From an uncultured Bacteroidales bacterium (GTDB lineage: Bacteria; Bacteroidota; Bacteroidia; Bacteroidales; Paludibacteraceae), in assembly GCA_900320865.1 (NCBI GenBank), contig ONTT01000005.1, forward strand, positions 38,365 to 102,364: a DNA stretch of 64,000 nucleotides. The letters are read 5' to 3'. The notes beneath the pieces were generated by a model, which worked only from the letters and a program-made list of their open reading frames with translations, was not told the DNA's origin and did no database searches. A program made the translations under genes and the position numbers. Shown here one piece after another: positions 23,385-32,642 of this stretch (position 1 is its first letter; every line of letters begins with the position of its first letter).

Positions 23385-24836
23385 TTAATTTACATTCTTT
23401 ACTACCACTTCCGTGCAGCCATTTTGCCATCCTCCTTCACCAATCTGTTTCCAGCAGATAGAGGACTGAAGGCCGTGAAACTCTTTTTCACCATGCAACC
23501 AAGCTACCAGCGCTTGCATCAGATCATAACCCAGTAAGTCGTAGCGAGGCATTTCGCAAACATGGTCGTTCACATAGAACTCCTCCCACAGCGCATCGTA
23601 CGCTTCGCGTCCTTCCTCATTGGTGAAGACGGTGGTATAGAGTTGCGGCAGGTTGATGGACTCTTTCTGCCAGGAGTATTGACTGATGATGCGTACGCGA
23701 TAGCCCTCATCGCGAAGTCTTTGTAGATGAGGTAATAATTGACGAACGTGCTGATATCGATCACTATGCAGGATAAAGATGTTCTCCCGCGTGGAGTCGA
23801 GCGCGTAAGCGCAAGAGTCACTGAGCAGGTCACGTAAGGGGAGGTTGGTGTATTGCAGTTCATGTGCCCGCAGTTGCTTGCGCATCACACGGGTGGACGT
23901 GGCTAATTCTGCTTCACGTACCTCGATAGCGACGCAGTGGATATCATCCGAACGTTCTGCAATCCAACTGCAGAGACTATCTGCTTCCTGTTTATCCGTG
24001 GAGTTAAACTGCAGCACTTGGGGACGATTCTCCAATCGGATATCATCGCTGAACGGCAGCAAAAGCGGTACATTGTGTGTATCGCACCAATCGGCCATCA
24101 GTTCAATCTGAATCGGGTAGACGAGACCTAGCACACCGCGTACGGCATTTAACTCGGTGCTGTCGCATAATGCGCGCACGCGCAGCTCGCTGCGCTCCGT
24201 ATCATATACGCGCAGGCGGTAGAGCGTGCTATCGTTCTGCAAATCCCTAAGTGCTAATAAAGCACCTTGATAAAACTCTAACATTCTCTCCGCATTTCCG
24301 CTGCGCTTGGTCTGTTGACTCTCAAAAGGTAACAACAAGGCCAGTTCTACGATTTCGCGGGTATCTACAATTGAATCTACTACAGCAATCGTGTCCTCCT
24401 CTATTACTGTGACCGTATCTTCCGGCACGGTTACAACAACCGGGTCAACCTCCATCATTGTATCTCGTGCCAAACGTTTCTCCCAACGTTCCAGACGTGG
24501 GTCAATGGGTTCTTTTATCGGACGCTCGGCCTGCTGCTTTACGACCGGTCGCTTGGTAGGAATGAGCAATTCCTCATCATATCGAACACCGCGTTCTTTC
24601 AGCTGCGGGTTCAGACGAATAATCTCCGCTTGCGATACATCGAAGTTCACGCCGATACGGTACAAGCCAATACTGCGCTCCACGCGGTATTTGTACACCT
24701 CCTCGCCATTCACTGTATCCAAAGGATAGTCCAACAGCTCTTGCGCAGTTGCGGGAACGAGGAATAGGAAACAAAGAGCAAGGATAAAGAAGCCTCTAAA
24801 CCCTAATCGCTCTACACTAAACTTTTTTACTTGCAT
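23385..24836 (-). CDS. LysM domain plus periplasmic-binding-protein-like domain
   Basis: 483 residues. After a signal sequence (FFILALCFLFLVPATAQ) comes a divergent LysM (YKYRVERSIGLYRIGVNFDV, ending in LLIPTKRP), then an acidic Val/Thr/Asp-rich linker and, from about 165, a type 1 periplasmic binding fold (VELALLLPFESQQT, FYQGALLALRDL, MADWCDTHNVPLLLPFSDD). This layout is found in Bacteroidota and resembles the LpoA-type fold combined with wall binding. No ABC permease is nearby, so a structural or sensing role at the wall is more likely than transport. Its 5' end overlaps the gldG-like gene by 20 nt. Confidence 0.75.
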   Translation of the reverse strand: MQVKKFSVERLGFRGFFILALCFLFLVPATAQELLDYPLDTVNGEEVYKYRVERSIGLYRIGVNFDVSQAEIIRLNPQLKERGVRYDEELLIPTKRPVVKQQAERPIKEPIDPRLERWEKRLARDTMMEVDPVVVTVPEDTVTVIEEDTIAVVDSIVDTREIVELALLLPFESQQTKRSGNAERMLEFYQGALLALRDLQNDSTLYRLRVYDTERSELRVRALCDSTELNAVRGVLGLVYPIQIELMADWCDTHNVPLLLPFSDDIRLENRPQVLQFNSTDKQEADSLCSWIAERSDDIHCVAIEVREAELATSTRVMRKQLRAHELQYTNLPLRDLLSDSCAYALDSTRENIFILHSDRYQHVRQLLPHLQRLRDEGYRVRIISQYSWQKESINLPQLYTTVFTNEEGREAYDALWEEFYVNDHVCEMPRYDLLGYDLMQALVAWLHGEKEFHGLQSSICWKQIGEGGWQNGCTEVVVKNVN

Positions 24837-26457
24837 ATTTTCGTTTTCTAATAATCCATATTACTCCTCCTATGAGGACCAAGATAGCTATCGGACTTAT
24901 TGTGCTGATAGTTTGTACACGTGCGCGTTCGTCGTGTGCGCGCTTATCATTCAGCAGTCGCAAGGCGACGGTCTTCTCGCGCAGCTGAATGAGTCCCTCG
25001 CTGTCTGTTAACCATAACAATACATTCGCTATAAAATCGCGGTTGCTGAACTGAATCTGATTATATCGGTCGTAGCCCATAGGTAGCACTTGGTTTCGTT
25101 CTACCTCATTCATGATGATGCTTCCGCTTCCTATCACGACTTGCCGCGTCGCGACACTTTGTTTACGAATGGGTTCGTCGCTTACAATACTATCGGGCAT
25201 CATACGATGGGCGAAAGCGCTGTTGAAAGTTCCTTCCAAGGATACGGCTACCGGAACGTACTGATAGCGGAAAGCCTCCAAGTCCGGTTGTAAATCATTC
25301 AGATTCACTTCGCCCGGCGTAGCCGTAACTCGTGTGGCTGTGCTCGTCGCCAATAGTACCCGTTTGTCAATACCATCTTCTCCTCCCACTGCGTCTATCG
25401 GGCTGACGAATGTACTCATCACTTGTCCCGTGTTGCGGGTGATAGGGCTGCTGTTGCTTGTGAGCAGCAAAGGTGCGTATGTCCAAGGCAGCGGTTGCAG
25501 GTTCGGTGTCTCGGGATCATCCGATACATTGACCGGAATGGTCAGACACTGCAGGTCTTGCACCAAAGCCGGATTGACGCGGATACCATATCTGAAGAGC
25601 ATGTCGGTGATTCCTAAGTCCAGCGGGATGATGGGGGTGAAACCGTCGCTTTGCAGCACATCGTTGCTGAATCGTACACCGTTGACTACCCAAAGAACCG
25701 TGCCTCCTCGCATGATATACTGGTCGATGATAAAGCGCTCAATATCGCTGAAGGCCGTCTGCGGATTCGCAATGATGATTGCCTTATATCCATCCAGAAG
25801 ATGCACGTCGACGCCTTGTTCGGGTATGACGATGGCTCCTCGATCGACATAGAAATACTGACTGAGCGTCTGCTCCAGGTCCCAGACGTATCGTTCGTCC
25901 GGTTCGCCATGGCCTTCTATGATCGCGATGCGTGGCAGTTCCGTCTGTTGCAAGCGATGCAGCGCTTCTGCGAACGCGTATTCCAACTGCTCGATACTAT
26001 TGTTCAGATTCTCTTCACCACTCAAACCGCGTGTGTTCTTGAGCAGCGTCACTACCGCTCCTCGGCCTTTGTATGAGATCAGTGCGTAGGGGTAAATAGT
26101 GGTCTGAGCTGTCTTGCCGTTTTGCTCCCGCTCGTGAATCACAATAGGTCGCAGACCGAGCGAATCTTTCGAGACCGCAAGGTCCTTGGAGGTCCGTAAG
26201 TCGCTATAGACGCTCATCTCCTCCAGCAGTTCTTCCGTCGCTTTTTTTAGACGCGTGAACCCGGCATTGAGGTCGCCGTCGAGCAGGAGCGTCACCTCGA
26301 TAGGTGCATCGGTCTGCTTGAGTAAGGTCTTCGTTGCTTCACTCAGACTATAATGGCGGTCATCCGTCAGGTCCCATCGAACCCGCCGGATGTGGCTTAG
26401 GGCCAGAAGTGCTCCACACAGCCCCAGAACTAATATGGCTTTCCAATAGCCTTTCAC
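24817..26457 (-). CDS. gldG: GldG-like gliding/transport auxiliary protein
   Basis: 546 residues. The N-terminus has one membrane helix (ILVLGLCGALLALSHI) followed by RRVRWDLTDDRHYSLSEATK, a hallmark of GldG / ABC_transp_aux proteins. The long periplasmic part includes IAIIEGHGEPDERYVWDLE and IIIANPQTAFSDIERFII. A second helix near the C-terminus (ISPIAILVLIGGVIWII) precedes a basic tail. In Flavobacterium GldA-GldF-GldG form an ABC-type complex; neither GldA nor GldF is in this window. Confidence 0.78.
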   Translation of the reverse strand: MKGYWKAILVLGLCGALLALSHIRRVRWDLTDDRHYSLSEATKTLLKQTDAPIEVTLLLDGDLNAGFTRLKKATEELLEEMSVYSDLRTSKDLAVSKDSLGLRPIVIHEREQNGKTAQTTIYPYALISYKGRGAVVTLLKNTRGLSGEENLNNSIEQLEYAFAEALHRLQQTELPRIAIIEGHGEPDERYVWDLEQTLSQYFYVDRGAIVIPEQGVDVHLLDGYKAIIIANPQTAFSDIERFIIDQYIMRGGTVLWVVNGVRFSNDVLQSDGFTPIIPLDLGITDMLFRYGIRVNPALVQDLQCLTIPVNVSDDPETPNLQPLPWTYAPLLLTSNSSPITRNTGQVMSTFVSPIDAVGGEDGIDKRVLLATSTATRVTATPGEVNLNDLQPDLEAFRYQYVPVAVSLEGTFNSAFAHRMMPDSIVSDEPIRKQSVATRQVVIGSGSIIMNEVERNQVLPMGYDRYNQIQFSNRDFIANVLLWLTDSEGLIQLREKTVALRLLNDKRAHDERARVQTISTISPIAILVLIGGVIWIIRKRKYASKKV

Positions 26458-26460
26458 CGA

Positions 26461-28260
26461 TTATTTTTTAATACGCTGCCAAACAGCATCTTTGATCTCT
26501 ACCGGATATTTCTCGCGCAACCGCTTGATCCATGCTGCCTCGAGGAAATCTTGATAGTCGGTCGTTACTTTACCCTTCTCGTCATTCCAAGCCTCCGGTG
26601 CTTTCAGTTTCTTACCAACGCATTCTACGATCGGCAATGCCTCATTGGGCGTAAACTCTGCATTCTTCGCTTTGAAACCGTATTTATCTACAGCGCTGTT
26701 CTTGCCCAGTTCCCACAAACCGTGTTGCACTTTGACGTAGGTCACGCTGTCGCAGTTGATACGTTGTGCGATATAGCTTTGAATGGAGTCGGGGTTGGCA
26801 CTCTTGATAATCGCTTTCACAGCTTTCAGACTGCTTTTATCTTTTGCCTGAATCAGATACCCTTTATAGTGCGGTTTTTCCCAGGTGTATTTCTTCTTGT
26901 TGGCTTTGAAGAAGTTCTCAAGACCGGCCGTATCTTTCGCGGCCTTATCCCATACTTCGCGCAGCGATACTTCGAACAGAAGGATACCATCGTGATATTC
27001 CTGAACGAGGTTTCTCAGTTCAGGATACTTCGACTCCAGGTGCGCGTCTGCGTAGGCTTTTACGGCCGCATCATTCATCGTCTCCGGGAGTTTATACTCG
27101 GCGCGCGTCTTGCGAATGAAACTCTTTTCAACCTCTTGCGAGCGCTCATCGCGCATCACTTGGCGCTGGATCTGCGAACGCATAGAGTCCAAAGGTTGAA
27201 TACCGCGCTCGTCCTCTTTATAGATGATATGCCATCCGTATTGCGAACGAATCGGTTTGCTGATTTCTCCGGCTTTGATGCTGAAGGCAGCTTCTTCGAA
27301 GGGCTTCACCATCATGCCGAGACCGAACCAGCCTAAGTCTCCTCCGCGCACACTGCTACCACGATCTTCCGACTCCGTCTTTGCTACTTCTGCGAAATTC
27401 TCCGGGGTAACGATGCTTGCTATTTGCTCAATCTCGGCCAATTTGGCAGCATCGAGGCTGTCGAGGTTGCTGTCTCCACGCGGTACCATCTTCATGATAT
27501 GACGTGCTTTGACTTCTTTATGGTCTTGCTCCTCTTCCACTTTCACGATATGCCAGCCGTATTGGGTGCGGAAAGGCTTGCTGATTGCACCTACTTCGGT
27601 GTTGTATACCGCCTCTTCCAAAGAGTATACATAGCGGAACGGAGTGATCCAGCCCAATTCACCGCCGGTCTCTTGTACGTTCGGATCCGTGCTCAATTCG
27701 CGAGCTACCTTATCAAAGGGCTCAACCGGCAAACGTTTCTCGATGGTTTTCCATTTTCCTTTTACTTTTTTCTTCTCCACCTTCAGTTGACCAATCGTTA
27801 CACGCTCGTAGGCTTCGTTTATCTTCGCCAACGCATCAGCCTGCGCAGCACTATCGGCATTAGCCGGACATTGGATGGCAATATGTGCTGCACGGCGATC
27901 CTTAGCAATACGTGCCCAACTCAGCGCGATGATACTATCCATCGCAGCGTCGTCCTGCATGTATTTGGGAGTAGCTTGTGCGCGGTAGCCTTTCAACTCT
28001 TTCTTGAATGCTTCGGTCGTGTCGATACCTTGCGCTTCAGCTTCTGCCACTTTCAGTTTGAAGTTAATGAACATCTCCAGATACTCATCCATCGTCTTCG
28101 GGTCCAAAGCGCCGGCCTGGTTGTTCTTCTCGTAGATATACAAGAACTCCCCGGCACTTACTGCCTTGCCGTTAATTGTCATCAGGGTCTCATCCGAACC
28201 CTGAGCCGCTGCTGTTAAAAAGCTCATCGCGGCTACCAAAAAAAGAATACTTTTTTTCAT
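26461..28260 (-). CDS. SurA/PpiC-type periplasmic peptidyl-prolyl isomerase
   Basis: 599 residues with a signal peptide (KKSILFLVAAMSFLTAAAQG). The N-terminal chaperone region (20-170) is helical; two parvulin domains follow, each ending in the same signature (FRTQYGWHIVKVEEEQ and IRSQYGWHIIYKEDE, near 225-245 and 340-355). The C-terminal half is helical. It should assist folding of outer-membrane proteins. A Bacteroidota promoter lies just upstream, and this is the first gene of the long minus-strand run. Confidence 0.88.
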   Translation of the reverse strand: MKKSILFLVAAMSFLTAAAQGSDETLMTINGKAVSAGEFLYIYEKNNQAGALDPKTMDEYLEMFINFKLKVAEAEAQGIDTTEAFKKELKGYRAQATPKYMQDDAAMDSIIALSWARIAKDRRAAHIAIQCPANADSAAQADALAKINEAYERVTIGQLKVEKKKVKGKWKTIEKRLPVEPFDKVARELSTDPNVQETGGELGWITPFRYVYSLEEAVYNTEVGAISKPFRTQYGWHIVKVEEEQDHKEVKARHIMKMVPRGDSNLDSLDAAKLAEIEQIASIVTPENFAEVAKTESEDRGSSVRGGDLGWFGLGMMVKPFEEAAFSIKAGEISKPIRSQYGWHIIYKEDERGIQPLDSMRSQIQRQVMRDERSQEVEKSFIRKTRAEYKLPETMNDAAVKAYADAHLESKYPELRNLVQEYHDGILLFEVSLREVWDKAAKDTAGLENFFKANKKKYTWEKPHYKGYLIQAKDKSSLKAVKAIIKSANPDSIQSYIAQRINCDSVTYVKVQHGLWELGKNSAVDKYGFKAKNAEFTPNEALPIVECVGKKLKAPEAWNDEKGKVTTDYQDFLEAAWIKRLREKYPVEIKDAVWQRIKK

Positions 28261-28300
28261 TTTCTATCTTGTTTTTTGTCGTTTGCCCACAAATAGCGTG

Positions 28301-28332
28301 CAAAAGTACTACTTTTTTTTGAATTATGCAAA
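28301..28332 (-). promoter_or_regulatory. Promoter of the ten-gene minus-strand run
   Basis: On the minus strand: TTTG (28329-28332), 20 bp gap, TACTTTTG (28301-28308), 40 bp before the PPIase start. Confidence 0.85.
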
Positions 28333-28451
28333 TAAAAAACGATTTTTTTTTGTTGAGTGGTACCCCTCGGAGGGGGTGCGCATAGGTAATGCCTCCGACT
28401 TAAGTCCTACTTAAGTCTTACTTTCCTCTTATAAAAGTACGATTAGTTGGA

Positions 28452-28479
28452 AATTAAAAAACCGCACCAGTGGTGCGGC
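28452..28479 (-). terminator. Terminator of nrnA
   Basis: Perfect 8-bp stem CCGCACCA / TGGTGCGG (28462-28478) followed on the minus strand by a run of T (28455-28461). Confidence 0.85.
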
Positions 28480-28488
28480 TTTGAAGGG

Positions 28489-29544
28489 TTATTTTTTGAG
28501 ATATTGTGCGAATGTTTTTTCGAAGAGTTGAACGGCTTGGTTGAGTGAACCGAAGAGTTCTCCTCCTGAGGCATTGGCGTGTCCACCGCCATGGAAGACT
28601 TCCGAGGCCCAGACGTTAACGGGTCTGTCTCCTTGTGATCGGAAAGAGATACGGATTCGGGGTTTGGGAGTACCGGGTTTCGGTCGCTCCTCGCGCATGA
28701 AGACGGAGTAGTAGACGTCGCTGATTTGCAGGGGCATGTTCACCAATCCTTCGGTGTCGCCGACTTGGTAATGATACTGGTCCAATTCGTCTGCCGAGAG
28801 GGTGATGAGCGAGAGGTGATACTCAGGATAGATGCGCATTTTACGATATAAAGCATAGCCCGTAAGTCTCACTCTATCAGTCGAATACTGATTAAAGACA
28901 GCGTTGTATATAAAGTCTTTGTCAATTCCTGCGCGGACGAGTTCGGCGATGATTTCGTATAGTTCGCAGCTGTTGGAATTGAAGGCAAAATTGCCTGTGT
29001 CGGTCATCAAACCGGTATATATCGCAGTAGCGATTTCTTTGGATATCGGCGATTGGTTTTCGAGGATTTGGGTGATGAATCGATAGACGATTTCGCAGGA
29101 TGATGTAGCCTCGGGGAAAGAGAATACGATGTTCGCGAAATCAGTAGGGTGAAGGTGGTGGTCAATGAGGATTTTTGGTGCATTGTTCGCCATGAGTCGT
29201 TCGCCTATCGGTCCGATTCTCTTGGGATCGTTGTAGTCGGTGCAGAGGAAGAGGTCCGCTTGGTTGATTAGGGTTTCGCAGGTCTTCGCATCTTTCTCGT
29301 AGATATGGATTTTTTCCGCGTCCGGCATCCAGTTAAAGAACGCGGGGAAAGCGTTGGGAACTACCACTTGGACGGATTGTGAATTGTCCGTTGTGGGTTG
29401 ATTTTTCAGCCAATGGTATAGCGCGAGCGCGGATCCCATCGCGTCGCCATCGGGCGCCATGTGAGTGGTAATAACTATATGTTTCGCCTGCGCGATATAT
29501 TCATGCGCTTGAGCGAGTTGTTCGAAGGGCAGTTCGATCTTCAT
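28489..29544 (-). CDS. nrnA: DHH-family oligoribonuclease / pAp phosphatase NrnA
   Basis: 351 residues. NrnA degrades 2-5 nt RNA fragments and dephosphorylates pAp. DHH motifs in order: THMAPDGDAMGSALAL, LCTDYNDPKRIG, LIDHHLHPTDFANI and GLMTDTGNFAF; the DHHA1 domain ends with GGGHANASGG. All metal-binding Asp and His residues are present. It is read alone from its own promoter and ends at a strong terminator. Bacteroidota lack the classical Orn, so this is probably the main nanoRNase. Confidence 0.92.
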   Translation of the reverse strand: MKIELPFEQLAQAHEYIAQAKHIVITTHMAPDGDAMGSALALYHWLKNQPTTDNSQSVQVVVPNAFPAFFNWMPDAEKIHIYEKDAKTCETLINQADLFLCTDYNDPKRIGPIGERLMANNAPKILIDHHLHPTDFANIVFSFPEATSSCEIVYRFITQILENQSPISKEIATAIYTGLMTDTGNFAFNSNSCELYEIIAELVRAGIDKDFIYNAVFNQYSTDRVRLTGYALYRKMRIYPEYHLSLITLSADELDQYHYQVGDTEGLVNMPLQISDVYYSVFMREERPKPGTPKPRIRISFRSQGDRPVNVWASEVFHGGGHANASGGELFGSLNQAVQLFEKTFAQYLKK

Positions 29545-29563
29545 AGTTCATCAAATTAGGGTG

Positions 29564-29594
29564 CAAATTTACTACATTTTCTTCAATTGCGCAA
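29564..29594 (-). promoter_or_regulatory. Promoter of nrnA
   Basis: Minus strand: TTG (29592-29594), 20 bp gap, TAAATTTG (29564-29571), about 20 bp before the start codon. It diverges from the rpmB promoter. Confidence 0.8.
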
Positions 29595-29631
29595 GAAAAA
29601 GTAAAAAATTTTGCATTTTTTTATAAAAAAA

Positions 29632-29663
29632 TTTGTCTATGTAAAAAAAAAGCAGTACCTTTG
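29632..29663 (+). promoter_or_regulatory. Promoter of the rpmB operon
   Basis: TTTG (29632-29635), 20 bp gap, TACCTTTG (29656-29663); a leader of about 60 nt precedes rpmB. Confidence 0.85.
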
Positions 29664-29732
29664 CACGCTTTTTCGTGTAAATATGCGGAAAAATGCTTGG
29701 ATTTTGAAAAATAAATAAAAATATATACTACA

Positions 29733-29969
29733 ATGTCAAAGATTTGTCAAATTACAGGCAAGAAAGCCATGGGCGGCTGCAATGTCTCTCACTCGAAGCG
29801 CCACACAAAGCGCACCTTCGATGTGAATTTGTTCCGCCGCAAGTTCTACTGGGTAGAACAAGATGTATGGATCGAGCTGAACGTGAGTGCAGCCGGTCTG
29901 AGAACGATTAACAAGATTGGTCTGGACAACGCCTTAAAGCAGGCGGCAGAGAAGGGCTATCTGTATTAA
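29733..29969 (+). CDS. rpmB: 50S ribosomal protein L28
   Basis: 78 residues. The opening [20 protein letters not shown] and [15 protein letters not shown] identify bL28, a large-subunit protein near the E site. It is first in the conserved Bacteroidota operon rpmB-rpmG-DUF4295, with 17 nt to rpmG. Confidence 0.97.
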   Translation: MSKICQITGKKAMGGCNVSHSKRHTKRTFDVNLFRRKFYWVEQDVWIELNVSAAGLRTINKIGLDNALKQAAEKGYLY

Positions 29970-29986
29970 ACGAAAGGAGTTAACTT

Positions 29987-30175
29987 ATGGCAAAGAAAAC
30001 AAAAGAAGCACGCGTACAGGTAATTCTGGAGTGCACAGAGCAAAAGGCCAGCGGTGTTCCGGGTATGAGTCGTTACATCACTACCAAAAACCGCAAGAAT
30101 ACTCCGGATCGTTTGGAGTTGAAGAAGTACAATCCTTATTTGAAGAAGTACACGATTCATAAGGAGATCAAGTAA
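29987..30175 (+). CDS. rpmG: 50S ribosomal protein L33
   Basis: 62 residues. [31 protein letters not shown] and the end KYTIHKEIK mark bL33. The form here has no zinc-binding CxxC pairs, so it is a zinc-independent paralogue. Confidence 0.96.
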   Translation: MAKKTKEARVQVILECTEQKASGVPGMSRYITTKNRKNTPDRLELKKYNPYLKKYTIHKEIK

Positions 30176-30205
30176 TTAACCCTATTTTTAGAAAGGCTTA
30201 GAACT

Positions 30206-30358
30206 ATGGCAAAGAAAGCGGTCGCAACACTGCAAACCGGTAACTCCGGACGCGCGCACTCTAAGTGCATCAAGATGGTTAAGTCGCCTAAAACGGGTGC
30301 TTACATCTTCCAAGAAGAAATTGTACTGAACGAAAAAGTGAACGAGTTCTTCAAGTAA
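30206..30358 (+). CDS. DUF4295 small ribosome-associated protein
   Basis: 50 residues, too short for most ORF callers: MAKKAVATLQTGNSG, then CIKMVKSPKTGAY and EEIVLNEKVNEFFK. DUF4295 proteins follow rpmG throughout Bacteroidota. As I recall, cryo-EM of a Flavobacterium ribosome assigned a new large-subunit protein, bL38, to this family; the identification should be checked. A terminator hairpin follows directly. Confidence 0.9.
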   Translation: MAKKAVATLQTGNSGRAHSKCIKMVKSPKTGAYIFQEEIVLNEKVNEFFK

Positions 30359-30369
30359 AAAACCTAACA

Positions 30370-30410
30370 ATTAGCGCACTACTTATTTTGTGGTGCGCTA
30401 ATTTTATTTC
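30370..30410 (+). terminator. Terminator of the rpmB operon
   Basis: Stem TTAGCGCAC (30371-30379) / GTGCGCTAA (30393-30401), 13-nt loop, then TTTTATTTC. Confidence 0.85.
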
Positions 30411-30437
30411 GCACTATAACACCTTATACCAAACACC

Positions 30438-31361
30438 ATGCTCGGCATCATCATCAATCCGAAGTCGGGAAAAAACTATTTCCGTGCGCAGCGTATCTAT
30501 CTATGGAAACTGCTGCGTAAACGTCATCAACCTTTTGCTTATCGCGTGACGAAGTATGCAGGCCATGCTATTGAGTTAGCGCGTGAACTGGTAGAGAGGG
30601 GATACGGCGAGATATTGATTCTCGGCGGCGATGGTACGTTATCGGAGGCGATCAATGGTATTATGCGTTCGACGCTGACACCAGAGGCTCGTGCGAAGAT
30701 TCAAGTGGGCTTGATGCCACGTGGTACAGGTAATGATTGGGGACGATACTGGAACTTGACCAAGAATCACGAAGAGAGTTTAAGACGTTTCTTTGAAGGC
30801 GAAGGTCATCCTATTGATATCGGGTGTGTCACCTATTGGCGAAATAACATCGAGCATCATCGCTATTTCATTAACTCGGTGGGTTTTGGAGTGGATCCCT
30901 TATGTTGCCGCAAAGCGGAGACGCTGAAGTATTATCTGGGTTCGCATCATGTGAACTATGTAATTGGTTTGATCGGAGCTATCGCGCAGCATAAGAGTCA
31001 ACATATGGTGCTGACGGTAGATGGCAAAGTGGCGGTAGATGATTTGCTGTTTACGATGAATATCGGAAATGGTCCCTTCTCGGGCGGAGGCATTCGTCAG
31101 AATCCGGAGGCCGATCCGACGGATGGAGTGTTTCATTCGATGTTTGTTCGCAAACCGAGTTTCAAACAGATATGCAAGGCGCTGCCGAATTTGTTTAACG
31201 GTAAGTTAACAGAGTTGCCTTTTATCTATCCGATTTGCGGTAAAGAGATCGAGATCAGTTATCGCAAGCATATCCTCTTTGAGGCTGACGGTATCTTGGA
31301 GAATATCATTGGTCCCTGTAAGGTGACTTGTATCCACCATGCTCTTCAATTCCGATGCTAA
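30438..31361 (+). CDS. Diacylglycerol/sphingosine kinase-family lipid kinase
   Basis: 307 residues of the DAGK catalytic family. INPKSGKNYFR at the N-terminus, LILGGDGTLSEAINGIM with the nucleotide-binding GGDGT, and LMPRGTGNDWGRYW are diagnostic. The rest (MNIGNGPFSGGGIRQNPEAD) also fits. Substrate may be diacylglycerol or, since many Bacteroidales make sphingolipids, a sphingoid base; the sequence does not decide. Its stop codon overlaps the start of the amgK-like gene. Confidence 0.88.
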   Translation: MLGIIINPKSGKNYFRAQRIYLWKLLRKRHQPFAYRVTKYAGHAIELARELVERGYGEILILGGDGTLSEAINGIMRSTLTPEARAKIQVGLMPRGTGNDWGRYWNLTKNHEESLRRFFEGEGHPIDIGCVTYWRNNIEHHRYFINSVGFGVDPLCCRKAETLKYYLGSHHVNYVIGLIGAIAQHKSQHMVLTVDGKVAVDDLLFTMNIGNGPFSGGGIRQNPEADPTDGVFHSMFVRKPSFKQICKALPNLFNGKLTELPFIYPICGKEIEISYRKHILFEADGILENIIGPCKVTCIHHALQFRC

Positions 31362-32275
31362 TGATTCAGCAGCAGGGTAGTAATAGAGTGTATACGCGGG
31401 AGACGGATGAGACGGGAAAGACTATCATCCGCGTAGTAGGAACCAACCGCGATGAGAATCGGGCATTTATTTATATGTCGCGTCATTTCTCGCAGTTGGG
31501 TCTTCCTGTTCCGAAAGTGCTATGGGTGAGTGAGGATGAGATGAGTTATACCCAGGAGGATCTGGGCGATACCTTACTCTTCAGTTGTTTGGATAACTAT
31601 ACCTTATTAAAACGCGCTATACGCGCACTCGCGCATATGCAGATAGAAGGCGCACGCGATTTTGATTGGTCGATGTGTTTCCCTATTCCGGCTATGGATG
31701 AGCGCTCTATTCGCTGGGATTTGAATTATTTCAAGTACTGCTTTTTGAAAGGCACGAAGATCGAGTTTTCTGAACCGAAGTTAGAGGATGACTTCGATCG
31801 AATGGTATCGGTTCTCTTGGCGCAGCCGTCTGACAGTTTCCTCTATCGCGATTTTCAAAGTCGAAACGTGATGGTTAAGGACGGGCAGCCGTATTTTATT
31901 GATTTTCAGGGTGGCAGAAGAGGTCCGACCCAATACGATGTGGCATCGTTCTTATGGCAAGCGAAGGCGAATTTTGCTCCTGCATTGCGCGAAGAACTTA
32001 TAGGGGAATATCTGGATGAGTTGGAACAGCTTCTGCCAGAAGGTTTTAGTCGTTCGGATTGGAAAGCGGCTTTACCGCATTTTGTGCTGTTTCGAACGCT
32101 GCAGGTTTTAGGAGCCTATGGTTATAGGGGCTATTTTGAACGAAAACCGCATTTTCTGGAGTCCATCCCGATGGCTTTGAAGAATCTGAGTGAATTATTC
32201 GCTGCACATGGTGAATTACAAACACAATATCCGTATATCTATGCTATCAGTAACGATTTACTCTTTCTCCTTTAA
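31355..32275 (+). CDS. amgK: AmgK-like anomeric sugar kinase
   Basis: 306 residues, aminoglycoside-phosphotransferase fold. The catalytic loop FLYRDFQSRNVMVKDG and the metal-binding FIDFQGGRRGP are typical of AmgK, which phosphorylates the anomeric carbon of MurNAc and GlcNAc. The MurU-type nucleotidyltransferase one gene downstream supports this: together they lead back to UDP-MurNAc without de novo MurA/MurB. Starts at 31355 and 31361 are both possible, each overlapping the preceding stop. Confidence 0.82.
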   Translation: MLMIQQQGSNRVYTRETDETGKTIIRVVGTNRDENRAFIYMSRHFSQLGLPVPKVLWVSEDEMSYTQEDLGDTLLFSCLDNYTLLKRAIRALAHMQIEGARDFDWSMCFPIPAMDERSIRWDLNYFKYCFLKGTKIEFSEPKLEDDFDRMVSVLLAQPSDSFLYRDFQSRNVMVKDGQPYFIDFQGGRRGPTQYDVASFLWQAKANFAPALREELIGEYLDELEQLLPEGFSRSDWKAALPHFVLFRTLQVLGAYGYRGYFERKPHFLESIPMALKNLSELFAAHGELQTQYPYIYAISNDLLFLL

Positions 32276-32642
32276 ACGTGGTATTCCTGCGGATAGCTCC
32301 GGCAATGGCGGCGGGTATGTCTTTGACTGTCGTTCCACCCATAATCCCGGCAAATACGAGGAATATAAGACCTTGACGGGTTTGGATCAACCGGTGATTG
32401 ACTTTTTGGAGCAAGACGGAGAGATTCTGACATTCTTAACCCATGTAGATGCTTTGGTGGACCATCATGTGGAGCGCTTTATCGAACGCGGTTTTGAGCA
32501 TCTTCAGGTGGCTTTCGGTTGCACGGGTGGACAGCATCGCTCGGTTTATTGTGCTGAACATGTGGCGAAGCATCTTAAGGAGAAATACGAAGTCAATATT
32601 CACCTGATTCATCGAGAAAGAGGAATAGATAAGGAGTTATGA
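32241..32642 (+). CDS. Stand-alone RapZ C-terminal domain protein
   Basis: 133 residues from the ATG at 32241, overlapping amgK by 35 nt. The segment FSFKRGIPADSSGNGGGYVF, DCRSTHNP and AFGCTGGQHRSVYCAEH is the RapZ C-terminal fold, but the Walker A kinase half of RapZ is absent. In E. coli this domain binds glucosamine-6-phosphate and RNA to control GlmS. Here it lies between two cell-wall-sugar salvage genes, so a role in sensing an amino-sugar metabolite is likely. An alternative upstream ATG at 32190 would lengthen the overlap. Confidence 0.85.
   Translation: MLSVTIYSFSFKRGIPADSSGNGGGYVFDCRSTHNPGKYEEYKTLTGLDQPVIDFLEQDGEILTFLTHVDALVDHHVERFIERGFEHLQVAFGCTGGQHRSVYCAEHVAKHLKEKYEVNIHLIHRERGIDKEL

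Noticed and set aside
27424-28218. 264-aa plus-strand open frame
   Set aside because: Antisense shadow of the SurA-like PPIase gene.
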